This document shows positions 35,414-44,242 of a stretch of DNA of 64,000 nucleotides, one piece after another. Position 1 is the first letter of the stretch, and the number at the start of each line of letters is the position of its first letter. The stretch comes from 39-52-133 sp035531075 (GTDB taxonomy: Bacteria; Pseudomonadota; Gammaproteobacteria; Burkholderiales; Gallionellaceae). The stretch covers positions 124,001 through 188,000 of the forward strand of contig DATKTO010000040.1 of assembly GCA_035531075.1 (NCBI GenBank), written 5' to 3'. The position numbers and the translations under genes are program-made. The notes below the pieces were generated by a model. That model did no database searches, had not been told where the DNA came from, and was given only the letters and a program-made list of their open reading frames with translations.

Positions 35414-36964
35414 ATGAAAGTACGTGCACAATTTGCATTAGTGTTCAACCTGGATAAATGCATAGGCTGTCACACTTGCTCGGTAACGTGCAAGAACGTG
35501 TGGACCAACCGCAAAGGGGTTGAATATGCGTGGTTCAACAACGTTGAATCCAAGCCCGGTATTGGCTACCCAAAACAGTGGGAAAACCAGGAAGTATGGA
35601 ATGGTGGCTGGGAGCTCAAAGATGGCAAGATACAGCTTAAATCCGGCAGCAAGCTGGAACGCCTGCTGAACATCTTCGCCAATCCGGATATGCCGGAGAT
35701 TGACGATTATTACGAGCCCTTCACCTTCGATTATGCCCATCTGCAGAACGCGCCCATGCTGGAGGCAACACCGACAGCGCGCCCGCGTTCCCTGATCGAT
35801 GGCACCCGCATGGAAAAAATTACCTGGGGACCAAACTGGGAGGATGACCTCGCGGGTGAATCTGCCAAGCGCAGTGTCGATGTGAATATGGCGAAAATCG
35901 ACAAGGAGATGTACGCCCAGTTCGAGAACACATTCCACATGTATTTGCCGCGCATGTGCAACCACTGCCTCAACCCTTCCTGCGTGGCAGCCTGCCCGTC
36001 CGGTTCCATCTACAAACGCGAAGAAGATGGCATCGTGCTGGTAGACCAGGACAAATGCCGCGGCTGGCGTATGTGTGTCAGTTCATGCCCCTACAAGAAG
36101 GTCTATTACAACTGGGAATCAGGCAAGGCTGAAAAATGCATTGGCTGCTACCCGCGCGTTGAATCGGGCATGCCGACCGTATGCTCTGAATCCTGCGTAG
36201 GGCGTATTCGCTACAACGGCATCATGCTGTACGACGCGGACAAGATAGAAGCCATGGCCAGCAAGGAAAATGAGCAGGACCTTTACCAGGCACAGCTTGA
36301 TATCTTCCTCGATCCGAACGACCCTGAAGTGATCAAGCAGGCGCGTCTCGATGGCGTACCGGAAGACTGGATTATTGCCGCGCAGAAATCACCTATCTAC
36401 AAGATGGCGATAGACTGGAAGATTGCGTTCCCGATGCATCCGGAGTTCCGTACCTTGCCCATGGTGTGGTATGTGCCGCCGCTGTCACCGGTGCAGTCAC
36501 AGATCGATCAGGGAAAGCTGCCTGTCGGCCCGGATGGCGCAATTCCTCGCGGCGACACCATGCGTTTGCCGGTGCAGTATCTTGCCAACCTGCTCACCGC
36601 CGGCAAAGAAGCGCCTATCCGTTCAGCACTCAACCGTTTGATCGCGATGCGCAGCTACCAGCGATCGGTGCATGTGGAAGGCATAGCCGATACCCGCGCA
36701 CTGGAAGCTGCAGGCATTACCGAAGATCAGGCAAAAGAAATGTATCGTTATCTTGCCATTGCAAATTACGAAGATCGTTTCGTGATTCCGACAGGCCATG
36801 CTGAAGTCAGCCTTGAAGATTTTTACAGCTTCCAGGGGCAGAACGGCTTTACTTTCGGTAATGATAGCTCGCCTGGAATCAGCGCCAACTCGCTGTTCCC
36901 GGAACGTCGCAAGCAAACCGTGGATTCGCTGGAATCCGCCCCGTCTGCCGACGAACGGCCTTAA
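35414..36964 (+). CDS. narH: Respiratory nitrate reductase beta subunit
   Basis: 516 residues carrying four iron-sulfur centres that pass electrons from NarI haem to NarG. Cluster ligands appear as CIGCHTCSVTCKNVW, CNHCLNPSCVAACP, CRGWRMCVSSCPYKK and CIGCYPRVESGMPTVCSESC. Trp in CRGW replaces one Cys, as in the known [3Fe-4S] centre of NarH. AGGAG precedes the ATG by eight bases, and the gene follows narG after 52 bases. Confidence 0.96.
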   Translation: MKVRAQFALVFNLDKCIGCHTCSVTCKNVWTNRKGVEYAWFNNVESKPGIGYPKQWENQEVWNGGWELKDGKIQLKSGSKLERLLNIFANPDMPEIDDYYEPFTFDYAHLQNAPMLEATPTARPRSLIDGTRMEKITWGPNWEDDLAGESAKRSVDVNMAKIDKEMYAQFENTFHMYLPRMCNHCLNPSCVAACPSGSIYKREEDGIVLVDQDKCRGWRMCVSSCPYKKVYYNWESGKAEKCIGCYPRVESGMPTVCSESCVGRIRYNGIMLYDADKIEAMASKENEQDLYQAQLDIFLDPNDPEVIKQARLDGVPEDWIIAAQKSPIYKMAIDWKIAFPMHPEFRTLPMVWYVPPLSPVQSQIDQGKLPVGPDGAIPRGDTMRLPVQYLANLLTAGKEAPIRSALNRLIAMRSYQRSVHVEGIADTRALEAAGITEDQAKEMYRYLAIANYEDRFVIPTGHAEVSLEDFYSFQGQNGFTFGNDSSPGISANSLFPERRKQTVDSLESAPSADERP

Positions 36965-36977
36965 GAGGAGAAATGAC

Positions 36978-37511
36978 ATGATGTTATACAAAATCACTTC
37001 GGCTTTGCTGGAGTACCCCGATCAGGAACTGAAAGCCGCGATACCGGAGATTGCCGGATTGCTGCAAAGCGAGGCTGTCATTTCGGAAGAGGAGCGAAGC
37101 ATCCTGGAGAAATTCATGCAGTGGATGGATACGGTCGATATCACAGAGTTGCAGCAAAGCTATGTGCAAACCTTTGATATGACACCGGAGCACAGCCTGC
37201 ACCTCACTCATCATCTGTTTGGTGATGACCGCGGACGCGGACCGGCCCTGATCGATCTGACCGAGTATTACCGCGGCTTTGGCTATGAGGCGGATGCGAA
37301 GGAATTGCCAGACTATCTGCCGCTGATTCTGGAGTTCGCTTCCACACTTGAGGAAATCGAAGCCAAGGTGTTTCTGGGTCAGACGGTGAAAGTGCTGACG
37401 CAGTTGGCTGCCAATCTGGAGACAGCGGAGAGTCCCTACGCACCACTGGTCAGGATCATTGAAAAACGAGGGCAACTTGTGTCTCAATCAGAGGCACCAA
37501 TCACTGCTTAA
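36978..37511 (+). CDS. narJ: Nitrate reductase assembly chaperone
   Basis: 177 residues of the NarJ/TorD family, which hold apo-NarG for cofactor insertion. Typical features are ITSALLEYPDQEL at the N-terminus, QSYVQTFDMTPEHSLHLTHH and GRGPALIDLTEYYRGFG. Shorter than the E. coli protein at the C-terminus. Start at 36978 (a second ATG follows at once), with AGAGGAG eight bases upstream, just after narH. Confidence 0.93.
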   Translation: MMLYKITSALLEYPDQELKAAIPEIAGLLQSEAVISEEERSILEKFMQWMDTVDITELQQSYVQTFDMTPEHSLHLTHHLFGDDRGRGPALIDLTEYYRGFGYEADAKELPDYLPLILEFASTLEEIEAKVFLGQTVKVLTQLAANLETAESPYAPLVRIIEKRGQLVSQSEAPITA

Positions 37512-37521
37512 GGAGAAAGTC

Positions 37522-38214
37522 ATGGATTTGCATAATTTAATTTTCGGAGTCTATCCCTACGTGGCCCTGGTTGTATTTTTCCTGGGCAGCTGGATACGCT
37601 TTGATAAAGAGCAGTACACATGGAAGAGTGATTCGAGCCAGTTGTTGTCCAAGAAATACATGCGTGCCGCCAGCAACCTGTTTCACGTCGGCATCATTGC
37701 AATCTTTTTTGGCCATCTGGTCGGCTTGCTTACACCGCATGAGCTTTTCTCGGGCATGGGGGTGAGCGATATGGTGCACCAGTGGACCGCGATCAGCGCA
37801 GGTGCAGTGTTTGGCGCGCTGTGCCTGATTGGCGGTGCTACCTTATGGCTGCGCCGCATGCTGAATACACGGGTACGTGCGGCCAGCCGCTGGATGGACA
37901 TCAACATTCTGGGCTGGCTGATGCTGACCCTGATGCTGGGCCTGTCCACATTGCCAGTTTCGATTGGGCATGCCAATGAAGGTAATGCCGGGGTAATGAT
38001 CCTGCTGGCCGAATGGGCGCAGAGCATTGTCTATCTGCATCCGAATCCTGATTTGTTGCGTAGCGTGAATATGGTATACAAGATTCACGTGTTCTGCGGC
38101 ATGTCGGTGTTCCTGTTTTTCCCGTTCACTCGTCTGGTGCATGTTTGGAGCGTACCCTTTGGTTATCTCGGACGTGCCTATCAGATTGTACGTGCCAAGC
38201 GCGTCAGGGTTTAA
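37522..38214 (+). CDS. narI: Respiratory nitrate reductase gamma subunit
   Basis: 230 residues, a five-helix membrane cytochrome b that oxidises quinol. Haem-ligand histidines are visible in NLFHVGIIAIFFGHLVG and in IHVFCGMSVFLFFPFTRLVH. AGGAG precedes the ATG, ten bases after narJ. Confidence 0.95.
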   Translation: MDLHNLIFGVYPYVALVVFFLGSWIRFDKEQYTWKSDSSQLLSKKYMRAASNLFHVGIIAIFFGHLVGLLTPHELFSGMGVSDMVHQWTAISAGAVFGALCLIGGATLWLRRMLNTRVRAASRWMDINILGWLMLTLMLGLSTLPVSIGHANEGNAGVMILLAEWAQSIVYLHPNPDLLRSVNMVYKIHVFCGMSVFLFFPFTRLVHVWSVPFGYLGRAYQIVRAKRVRV

Positions 38215-38235
38215 GTTGACATGAATGCATAGTGC

Positions 38236-38266
38236 GCAAACAGCCGGCCATGCGCCGGCTGTTTGC
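38236..38266 (+). terminator. Hairpin between narI and the parvulin gene
   Basis: GCAAACAGCCGGC and its exact complement form a 13-bp stem with a 5-base loop, 22 bases after narI. Only a short T-run lies inside the arm (TTTGC), so it may be a partial terminator that lowers expression of the next gene, or an RNA-stabilising hairpin. Confidence 0.6.
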
Positions 38267-38305
38267 AGTGCGGGCGTATGGAAGCATTTCAATCAGGAGA
38301 GTGCC

Positions 38306-39085
38306 ATGGAAATTACAGTGAATGGTGTACCTATTTTGGCCGAGCAGATCGAGCAGGAATTATCCAGTCACGCTCGCGCACCCCAACCGCGCCGCGCGGC
38401 CATTGAGGCGCTGGTATTGCGCGAGGTGTTGCGTCAGGAAGCCAAAAACAAACTGGCCGAAGCAGTTGCGGTGAAACAGCAGGCGGTGAACGCAACTTCT
38501 ATCGATGCGGAAGCCTTTATAGAAGAAACAATGGTCGAGCGTTTGATCGAGCGTGAAGTTGTAAAACCGCTACTGGCCGATGACGAGTGTCTTGCCTATT
38601 ACCAGGCTCATGTTGAGCAATTTCGCCAGGGCGATCTGGTTGAAGCGGGCCATATTCTTTTTGAGTCCAGGCCCGGCGAAATTTCACCTGTTTTGCGCCA
38701 GAAGGCCGAGCAAATTCTGCAAGAAGCGTTACGCAATCCGGAGAAATTTGAAGAGCTGGCACGCACTCACTCTAATTGCACTTCAGCATCTGTTGGCGGT
38801 AGCCTCGGGCAGTTGTCACGCGGCGAAACAGTGCCGGAATTTGAGCGGATCATTTTTAGCCAGGAACCCGGTGCCATTTCGTCACAGCTGGTCGAGAGCC
38901 GTTTCGGCTTGCATATCGTCAGAGTTGCGCATCGTGCCGAGGGCAAGGTTTTGCCGTTTGAAATGGTGCGTGAACAACTGGCTGCGCATTTGCTCGAGCA
39001 GAAACGCAAACGCGCCCTCAGGCTTTACCTGAAAGGGCTCGTTGCACAGGCTGATATTCAGGGTGTGGAAGTCGCACTCGCCTAG
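38306..39085 (+). CDS. PpiC-type peptidyl-prolyl isomerase (NifM-like)
   Basis: 259 residues. A helical N-terminal chaperone part (about 1-120) is followed by a parvulin domain (about 130-230) with VEAGHILFESRPGE, LARTHSNCTSASVGGSLGQL, FSQEPGAISSQLVESRFGLH and IVRVAHRAEG. No signal peptide, so it is cytoplasmic, like NifM. Parvulins of this kind recur directly after narGHJI and probably help fold or assemble nitrate reductase. AGGAGAG precedes the ATG at 38306. Confidence 0.88.
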   Translation: MEITVNGVPILAEQIEQELSSHARAPQPRRAAIEALVLREVLRQEAKNKLAEAVAVKQQAVNATSIDAEAFIEETMVERLIEREVVKPLLADDECLAYYQAHVEQFRQGDLVEAGHILFESRPGEISPVLRQKAEQILQEALRNPEKFEELARTHSNCTSASVGGSLGQLSRGETVPEFERIIFSQEPGAISSQLVESRFGLHIVRVAHRAEGKVLPFEMVREQLAAHLLEQKRKRALRLYLKGLVAQADIQGVEVALA

Positions 39086-39144
39086 CGCTGGCCTCCTGGC
39101 AACTTCGGCCAGTAACGTTATTGTTACACGCAGTATTGTGCTGC

Positions 39145-39208
39145 AAGGAAACGCAGATTTAATTCTCTCGCCAGCATGATGGCGAATGGATTAAGTCTGC
39201 GTTTCCTT
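39145..39208 (+). other. Long two-tier inverted repeat after the nar operon
   Basis: Two 18-base arms (AAGGAAACGCAGATTTAA at 39145-39162, TTAAGTCTGCGTTTCCTT at 39191-39208) pair with a single G-U. The loop holds a second 6-bp hairpin (TCGCCA 39168-39173, TGGCGA 39180-39185). It may end the nar transcript or be an RNA or repeat element; only a short T-run follows. Confidence 0.6.
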
Positions 39209-39434
39209 TGTCTTTCGTGATCACGCTGCATCAACCGCAGGCTGACAGGAAAAGAATCAGCGCGAATTGGAATAAAACCGGAGATGGACGCGTCTAGATG
39301 ACTGCTCATTAAAAAATATTGAGCAACACATAAGCATCTATTAATATAGGTGTGACGCTTTTGAATCGAAAAAGTTTATAGTGTGTTGAAATATCACAGA
39401 GTTTCCGCGATGTCCCATTTTACCGGGCAGGCGG

Positions 39435-39448
39435 ATTGATTAATCAAT
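39435..39448. promoter_or_regulatory. 14-bp palindrome upstream of soxX
   Basis: ATTGATTAATCAAT is perfectly self-complementary and lies about 110 bases before soxX. Candidate operator; the regulator is unknown. Confidence 0.4.
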
Positions 39449-39555
39449 GGTCATCTGCGATACTAATTAGCGGTTTAATCAATTGTCGCAATTTTATACT
39501 TCGTAATTTTTGATTGATTACGCTTTTACAAACGGAATTAAGGAGAGGGGATTTT

Positions 39556-39948
39556 ATGAAAAAAATAATATTTTTAGCAATTCTTGGCGCGCTGCTAATG
39601 CAGGGATGCAAGACAACGCCAACAACTTCTGCCGCAGCACCAGCGGCCGGAGTCAAGCAGGCAGCAAAGCCGATTGAAATGGATCCATTGAAAATAATGA
39701 ACGATTCTAACATCGGGAATTGCACTTCATGCCATGCGATACCAGCCAACTCAACAGTGGTAGCCGGCGACATCGGTCCTCCTTTCATTGGCATGAAAGC
39801 CCGATTCCCTGATATTGCAAAGCTGAAAGCAGTCATCGCAGATCAGAAGGCGATAAGCCCTGAAACCATCATGCCTCCGTTCGGTCGCAACAAGATTTTG
39901 ACGCCTGAGCAGATTGATGCTGTTGCTCAATATATCTATCAATATTAA
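39556..39948 (+). CDS. soxX: Sulfur oxidation c-type cytochrome SoxX
   Basis: 130 residues from an ATG with AGGAGAGG upstream. Signal peptide with a Cys at position 18 (LMQGC), possibly a lipid anchor, then a single haem c site CTSCH (Cys56, Cys59, His60) and the distal Met region ETIMPPFGRN. The GDIGPPFIGMKARF segment is typical of SoxX. SoxX pairs with SoxA in the periplasm to attach thiosulfate to SoxY. soxA follows after ten bases. soxYZ, soxB and soxCD are not in this window. Confidence 0.9.
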   Translation: MKKIIFLAILGALLMQGCKTTPTTSAAAPAAGVKQAAKPIEMDPLKIMNDSNIGNCTSCHAIPANSTVVAGDIGPPFIGMKARFPDIAKLKAVIADQKAISPETIMPPFGRNKILTPEQIDAVAQYIYQY

Positions 39949-39958
39949 GAGGTTACGA

Positions 39959-40849
39959 ATGAAAAATTTTATACTTGTTTTATTGCTCGCGTTTAGCCTG
40001 CCTGCGTTGGCAGAGACCGTGAAAACTGCCGGTGAAGCAGAAGCTTCCGCGCCAGAGACACTGAAAGCAATCCAGCAGCACTTCAAAAAGACAATGCCTC
40101 AAGTGAAGGGCGATGATTTTGTGGATGGCTCGATGAATTTCTCCCCGAGTTCTAAAAAGTACAATAATTACTGGATGATGCGTTTTGTGGACGAGATCGA
40201 TCAGCCTGAGGAATACACCAAGGCAATCGCTGCCGGAAAAAAACTGTGGGAAACACCCTTTGCAAATGGCAAGACTTTTGCCAGTTGCTTCCCTCATGGC
40301 GGCAAAGGCGCTGCCGCCGGCTATCCTAAAGTTGATGCTTCCGGCAAGGTGGTTACCTTTGAACATGCGTTGAACACATGCCTTGAGTCCAATGGTGAGA
40401 AGCCGCTGGCCTATGGCGATATGCATACGATGGGCGCACTGTCTATCGTCGCACGCAAGCTGTCCGACGGCGCTCGTATTAAAATCGAGGTCAAGACAGA
40501 TGCCGAGAAAGCAGCATTCGCTCGCGGCAAGGCGCTGTTTTACGGACGTTTTGGCAAGGCAGAACAGGCTTGTGCCAATTGCCATATTCAGCATGCTGGA
40601 CAAGTTGCACGCACCGAAGAACTTTCTCCTGTAATCGGTCAGGCAGCCCATTTCCCCGTGTTCCGTCCAAACAAGGCAACCGGCGACCTGGCTGTTATTA
40701 CCCTGCAAGAGCGCTATAAAGGTTGCCAGAAGAACACCCTGGTAGCGGATCCTATCAAGCCTGGTTCAGCCGATTCAAACGATCTAGAGTATTTCCATAC
40801 CTACATCAGCAATGGCATGCCATTAAGCACTGGTGTATTCAGGAAGTAA
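39959..40849 (+). CDS. soxA: Sulfur oxidation c-type cytochrome SoxA (mono-haem type)
   Basis: 296 residues with a signal peptide (ends near PALAET). One CxxCH haem site is present (Cys205, Cys208, His209). The N-terminal haem site of dihaem SoxA is absent: the region has Cys110 (ASCFPHGG) and Cys141 (NTCLES), which probably form the disulfide known from mono-haem SoxA. The catalytic Cys that binds the active haem is in ERYKGCQKN (Cys256). Acts with SoxX in thiosulfate oxidation. Ten bases after soxX and closed by a strong terminator. Confidence 0.92.
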   Translation: MKNFILVLLLAFSLPALAETVKTAGEAEASAPETLKAIQQHFKKTMPQVKGDDFVDGSMNFSPSSKKYNNYWMMRFVDEIDQPEEYTKAIAAGKKLWETPFANGKTFASCFPHGGKGAAAGYPKVDASGKVVTFEHALNTCLESNGEKPLAYGDMHTMGALSIVARKLSDGARIKIEVKTDAEKAAFARGKALFYGRFGKAEQACANCHIQHAGQVARTEELSPVIGQAAHFPVFRPNKATGDLAVITLQERYKGCQKNTLVADPIKPGSADSNDLEYFHTYISNGMPLSTGVFRK

Positions 40850-40880
40850 GCTGATGCGGTAAGGTAATAATGCAGCAACA

Positions 40881-40910
40881 AAAAAGGCCGGGAGAAATCC
40901 CGGCCTTTTT
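40881..40910 (+). terminator. Intrinsic terminator after soxXA
   Basis: AAAAAGGCCGGGA and its exact complement form a 13-bp stem with a GAAA tetraloop that ends in five T residues. It is symmetric enough to work on both strands. Confidence 0.92.
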
Positions 40911-40913
40911 ATT

Positions 40914-41066
40914 TCAGGATAGCGCCAGCATGTTAACCGACTCAAAATTGATGGGGTAAGGCATTTGCATGGTGTAGCCGCTGACCGGCTTCGTGTGTAT
41001 CGCGATCCCCATCAACATGGGAAACTGCTTGAATTGCGGGCGCGCAGCCAGAAAATTTTCGCACCA
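40914..41066 (-). pseudogene. Possible C-terminal remnant of an unidentified gene
   Basis: Between soxA and the patatin gene the - strand reads ENFLAARPQFKQFPMLMGIA and continues for about 25 more protein-like residues to a stop at 40914. It is preceded by an in-frame stop and has no sensible start. It may be the tail of a deleted gene or chance; family unknown. Confidence 0.25.
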
Positions 41067-41085
41067 TTAATGTCGATTTTAATGC

Positions 41086-42009
41086 TCACTTATTTGCGGC
41101 TGTACTCTGAAACGTTATTGCTGCTCCGCGCTCCTCGTTCTTCTTTGCCAGCTTCTCTTTCAGCTCGCTCAGAATTGCCGCAACGGCTTTTTCGCCCTGC
41201 AGAACGGCGAGGTGCCTGTCCTTGAAATCGGTTGAACTGATCCCGGGGGTGAGCGGGCTTATCACAATGTCCGCAGTCGGTAGTTCAGTGCGGCTGATAG
41301 TCTGGCCCATGATATTGAAAGTCTGCAGCAGTACATCGGCGCTGCTTTCTGTTTTGCTGTTCTGGGGTTTGTCAGAGATATCCACGGCGATGACAAAATC
41401 GGCGCCTAGCGAACGTGCAACACGCACCGGAACTGGTGCAACCAGACCGCCATCCACATATTCATGTCCGTTAATGCTTACCGGCTGGAAAACGCCAGGC
41501 ACTGCACTGGAAGCGCGCACTGCCATGCCTGTGTTGCCAGTGCGGAAGACGATCATCTCGCCGCTGCTCAAATCAGTCGCAACGACCGCAAAAACCTTCT
41601 TCATCTTCTCCAGCGTGCGGTGCTTGACTGCCTGGTTAATGAAATCCTGCAAGGCCTCGCCCTTGATGACGCCACGGTTCGGCATAGACCAGTCGCTCAC
41701 CTGGCTTTCGTCCATCTGCATGGACAGTTGCTGGAGTTCAAAGCCGTTGTATCCGGCGGCATATAGCGCGCCCACCACAGAGCCGGCGCTGGTGCCCACA
41801 ATAATATCGGGCACGATGCCTTGCGCCTCCAGCGCTTTTATGACGCCTACATGAGCAAAGCCGCGTGCGGCACCGCCCCCCAGTGCCAGGGCAATTTTCA
41901 TGGGCGCCGGCGGCAGCACTGCACTGGGTGCGGTGGGAGCCGGGGTGGTGCTGCAGGCGGCCAGCGCCAGCAGTAACAGTATGGATAGCTTGAGGTGGAT
42001 TCGTTGCAT
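41086..42009 (-). CDS. Patatin-like phospholipase lipoprotein
   Basis: 307 residues with a lipoprotein signal (LLLALAAC, Cys at about 19). The patatin domain starts near residue 37: oxyanion glycines LALGGGAARGFAHVG, nucleophile GTSAGS and the catalytic Asp in YVDGGLVAPVPV. It belongs with the RssA-like serine lipases. Probably held at the inner or outer membrane, facing the periplasm. Monocistronic. Confidence 0.9.
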   Translation of the reverse strand: MQRIHLKLSILLLLALAACSTTPAPTAPSAVLPPAPMKIALALGGGAARGFAHVGVIKALEAQGIVPDIIVGTSAGSVVGALYAAGYNGFELQQLSMQMDESQVSDWSMPNRGVIKGEALQDFINQAVKHRTLEKMKKVFAVVATDLSSGEMIVFRTGNTGMAVRASSAVPGVFQPVSINGHEYVDGGLVAPVPVRVARSLGADFVIAVDISDKPQNSKTESSADVLLQTFNIMGQTISRTELPTADIVISPLTPGISSTDFKDRHLAVLQGEKAVAAILSELKEKLAKKNEERGAAITFQSTAANK

Positions 42010-42066
42010 CGGGTGTAAGCCTTGTTTGAGAGTATTTGAAATTGCAGCGATCAGGCAGAGGCTATG

Positions 42067-42453
42067 CTAAAGCGCTAACCATGGCAGAGGATTGTGAGCA
42101 AGCGCGACGGTCACGATGTAGATGAAAACAAGCTGCGCAGAAATCCAGGCGGCCAGCCGGATGTTTTTTGTCCTGCCGCGTTTGAGGGCATAGGTGCCCA
42201 GGACAATATACAGCAGCAAGGCGATAATTTTTGCCATCAGCCAGGGTGAGGCGAACGGCGAGATTGAAAGTTGAAAAGCCAGCGTGACGGCGCTGAGCAG
42301 CAGTGCGCTGTCAACAATGTGAGGAACCACCTTCACCCAGCGACGCTGCAGTATCGAAGCCGCGCGCAGCATCCATACGCCACGCAGGAAGAACAAGGTG
42401 TAACTAAGCAGCACGCAGCTGATATGAAAATATTTGAGGGCAATGATGCTCAC
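42067..42453 (-). CDS. SirB2-family membrane protein
   Basis: 128 residues with four hydrophobic segments and the SirB2 pattern: LKYFHISCVLLSYTLFFLRG, a central RRWVKVVPHIVDSALLLSAV and SPWLMAKIIALLLYIVLGTY. The family is of unknown function despite its name (an old link to Salmonella invasion gene regulation). Stands alone upstream of the patatin gene on the same strand. Confidence 0.85.
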   Translation of the reverse strand: MSIIALKYFHISCVLLSYTLFFLRGVWMLRAASILQRRWVKVVPHIVDSALLLSAVTLAFQLSISPFASPWLMAKIIALLLYIVLGTYALKRGRTKNIRLAAWISAQLVFIYIVTVALAHNPLPWLAL

Positions 42454-42627
42454 ACAATTCCTTTTTGGTAGATGAAATAAGAAATAGATTCGGCGATTTC
42501 GAATGACCTGGAACCAATATTCACTCTTGTATTTGATATATTAATAGTACTGTTTTTATGGCAATATTGCTTCCCCATTTTTTCACGGCAATCTGTGGAC
42601 AAGATATATGCCTAATAATTCAGACCT

Positions 42628-43791
42628 ATGAAAAATTCTGTTTCAAAAATATTGCGTCTTATATTGCCCGAGACCGCTCCATTGACTACCGGTGAGAAAC
42701 TGCGCTCCGCGCTGGCAGCCTTTGTTGCCATTTTACTGGTGGGGTATGTCAGCAGTCTGTTTGTCAGCGGTGTCGGCCTGCCTTTTCTGGTGGCGTCGAT
42801 GGGTGCGTCTGCTGTCTTATTGTTTGCGATATCCCATAGCCCCCTGTCACAGCCATGGCCGTTGATTGGTGGAAATATTATCCCTGCACTGATTGCAGTG
42901 ACCTGCGGCAAGCTGGTGCCGGACCTGATCCTGGCCACTGCTATTTCCGTTGCCATATCCCTGTTTGTGATGCAGTTGCTGCGTTGTCTGCATCCACCTG
43001 GCGGCGCGCTGGCCTTATTGCCGCTGCTGGGTGGTGCAAGTGTGCACGAGCTCGGTTATCGATTTGTGCTGTATCCGGTCAGTCTGAATATACTGATATT
43101 GTTGCTGCTGGCATTCATTATTAATAACCTGTTGCCGGGCAGGCGTTATCCGCTGCCAGCTTTTCCGGTGAGTCATGACATACATAAACATGATGATCCC
43201 AGCTCGCTGGATAGGCTAATCGTAAGCCATGCCGATGTACACAATGCGTTGATACAAATGAACACCTATCTCGACGTGAGCGAAGAAGACCTGAATACGG
43301 TATACAAAATGGCGGAGATGCAAACATACCGCCGCAAGATGGGAGAAATAACCTGTGCGGATATCATGTCACGTGATCTGGTTACCGCTGAATATGGCAC
43401 CGAACTGGAAGAGGCATGGGCGCAATTGCGCTTCCATAAAATCAAGGCTATTCCGGTGGTTGACCGGGCGCGGCGCGTGATCGGTATCATTACGCTGGTC
43501 GATTTCCTGAAGCGTGCCAACCTGAAAACCTACGAGTCTTTTGAGGAAAAACTGATGAAGTTCATCAAGCGTACTCCCGGGATGGCCTCAAGCAAGCCGG
43601 AAGTAGTGGGACAAATCATGGTTTCCCCGGTGTATACCGCGAACGAGGATACTCATATCGTGGAACTGGTGCCGCTGTTGTCGGACAAAGGATTGCACCA
43701 TATCCCGATTGTGAATGCCGAGCGTCGGCTGATAGGCATGGTTACACAGTCGGATCTGATTGCCGCGCTTTATGCAGGTTCAGTTGCCTGA
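42628..43791 (+). CDS. HPP-family membrane protein with CBS domains
   Basis: 387 residues. The N-terminal half is an HPP domain of four membrane segments that contains the family's name motif in RCLHPPGGALALLPLLGG. The C-terminal half has two CBS repeats (about 245-300 and 325-385: ITCADIMSRDLVTAEYGTEL, IPVVDRARRVIGIITLVDFL, VGQIMVSPVYTANEDTHI). HPP proteins have been linked to nitrite transport in plastids and cyanobacteria; CBS domains bind adenine nucleotides. A nitrite role would fit the nearby nar genes but is inference. Confidence 0.87.
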   Translation: MKNSVSKILRLILPETAPLTTGEKLRSALAAFVAILLVGYVSSLFVSGVGLPFLVASMGASAVLLFAISHSPLSQPWPLIGGNIIPALIAVTCGKLVPDLILATAISVAISLFVMQLLRCLHPPGGALALLPLLGGASVHELGYRFVLYPVSLNILILLLLAFIINNLLPGRRYPLPAFPVSHDIHKHDDPSSLDRLIVSHADVHNALIQMNTYLDVSEEDLNTVYKMAEMQTYRRKMGEITCADIMSRDLVTAEYGTELEEAWAQLRFHKIKAIPVVDRARRVIGIITLVDFLKRANLKTYESFEEKLMKFIKRTPGMASSKPEVVGQIMVSPVYTANEDTHIVELVPLLSDKGLHHIPIVNAERRLIGMVTQSDLIAALYAGSVA

Positions 43792-43859
43792 GAGCAAGGC
43801 AGAATGCCTATTGCCCCATCGCTAAGGCCGCTTCCGTCTGCGACCTCAGCTTGGGCTTT

Positions 43860-44186
43860 TCAGCCCGTGCTCCAGGCGCGGGGGCGCTTCATGCCGGCGA
43901 TCTTGCACGCCTGTTTTACGTAGCCATAGGGGAATAGTTCGAACACCATGTTGCGCGATTCAGGGCCGTGCTTGGCCGCCAAATGCTTGATCACATGGCG
44001 CACATCTACCGCGATCTGATGTTCGGCGTAATAATCGCGCATGAAGCGCAGTACATCCCAGTGATCCTCAGTGAGTTCAATGTTTTCCTGGCGGGCAAGT
44101 TCAATTGCCACTTCTTCATTCCAATCCTGTGGTTCTACCAGGTAGCCTTCGGCATCAACTTCCGGAAATTGAGTCATCGTATCCAT
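43860..44186 (-). CDS. DsrC/TusE-family protein lacking the penultimate-type cysteine
   Basis: 108 residues with clear DsrC/TusE features: DAEGYLVEPQDWNEEVA, ELTEDHWDVLRFMRDYY and the C-terminal arm YVKQACKIAGMKRPR. In DsrC two arm cysteines stand eleven positions apart; in TusE only the last is kept. Here the first (Cys94) is present and the position of the last (105) is Trp. Neither DsrC nor TusE chemistry is therefore expected in full. It diverges from a MarR regulator across a palindrome. Could be a regulatory homologue or a single-Cys carrier. Confidence 0.85.
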   Translation of the reverse strand: MDTMTQFPEVDAEGYLVEPQDWNEEVAIELARQENIELTEDHWDVLRFMRDYYAEHQIAVDVRHVIKHLAAKHGPESRNMVFELFPYGYVKQACKIAGMKRPRAWSTG

Positions 44187-44242
44187 TGTTCACCTCTATG
44201 AAAAATGTTTGCAGAAATACTGAATGAATTATATATCACGGT

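Larger units (their letters stand above)
39086..39555. other. Intergenic region between the parvulin gene and soxX
   Basis: 470 bases without a convincing gene. It contains the long two-tier hairpin at 39145-39208 and a perfect palindrome at 39435-39448; the rest is AT-rich and may hold the sox promoter. Confidence 0.5.

Noticed and set aside
39124..39309. Small gene on the - strand after the nar operon
   Set aside because: It spans the long inverted repeat at 39145-39208, whose structure better explains the sequence; no ribosome-binding site or family.
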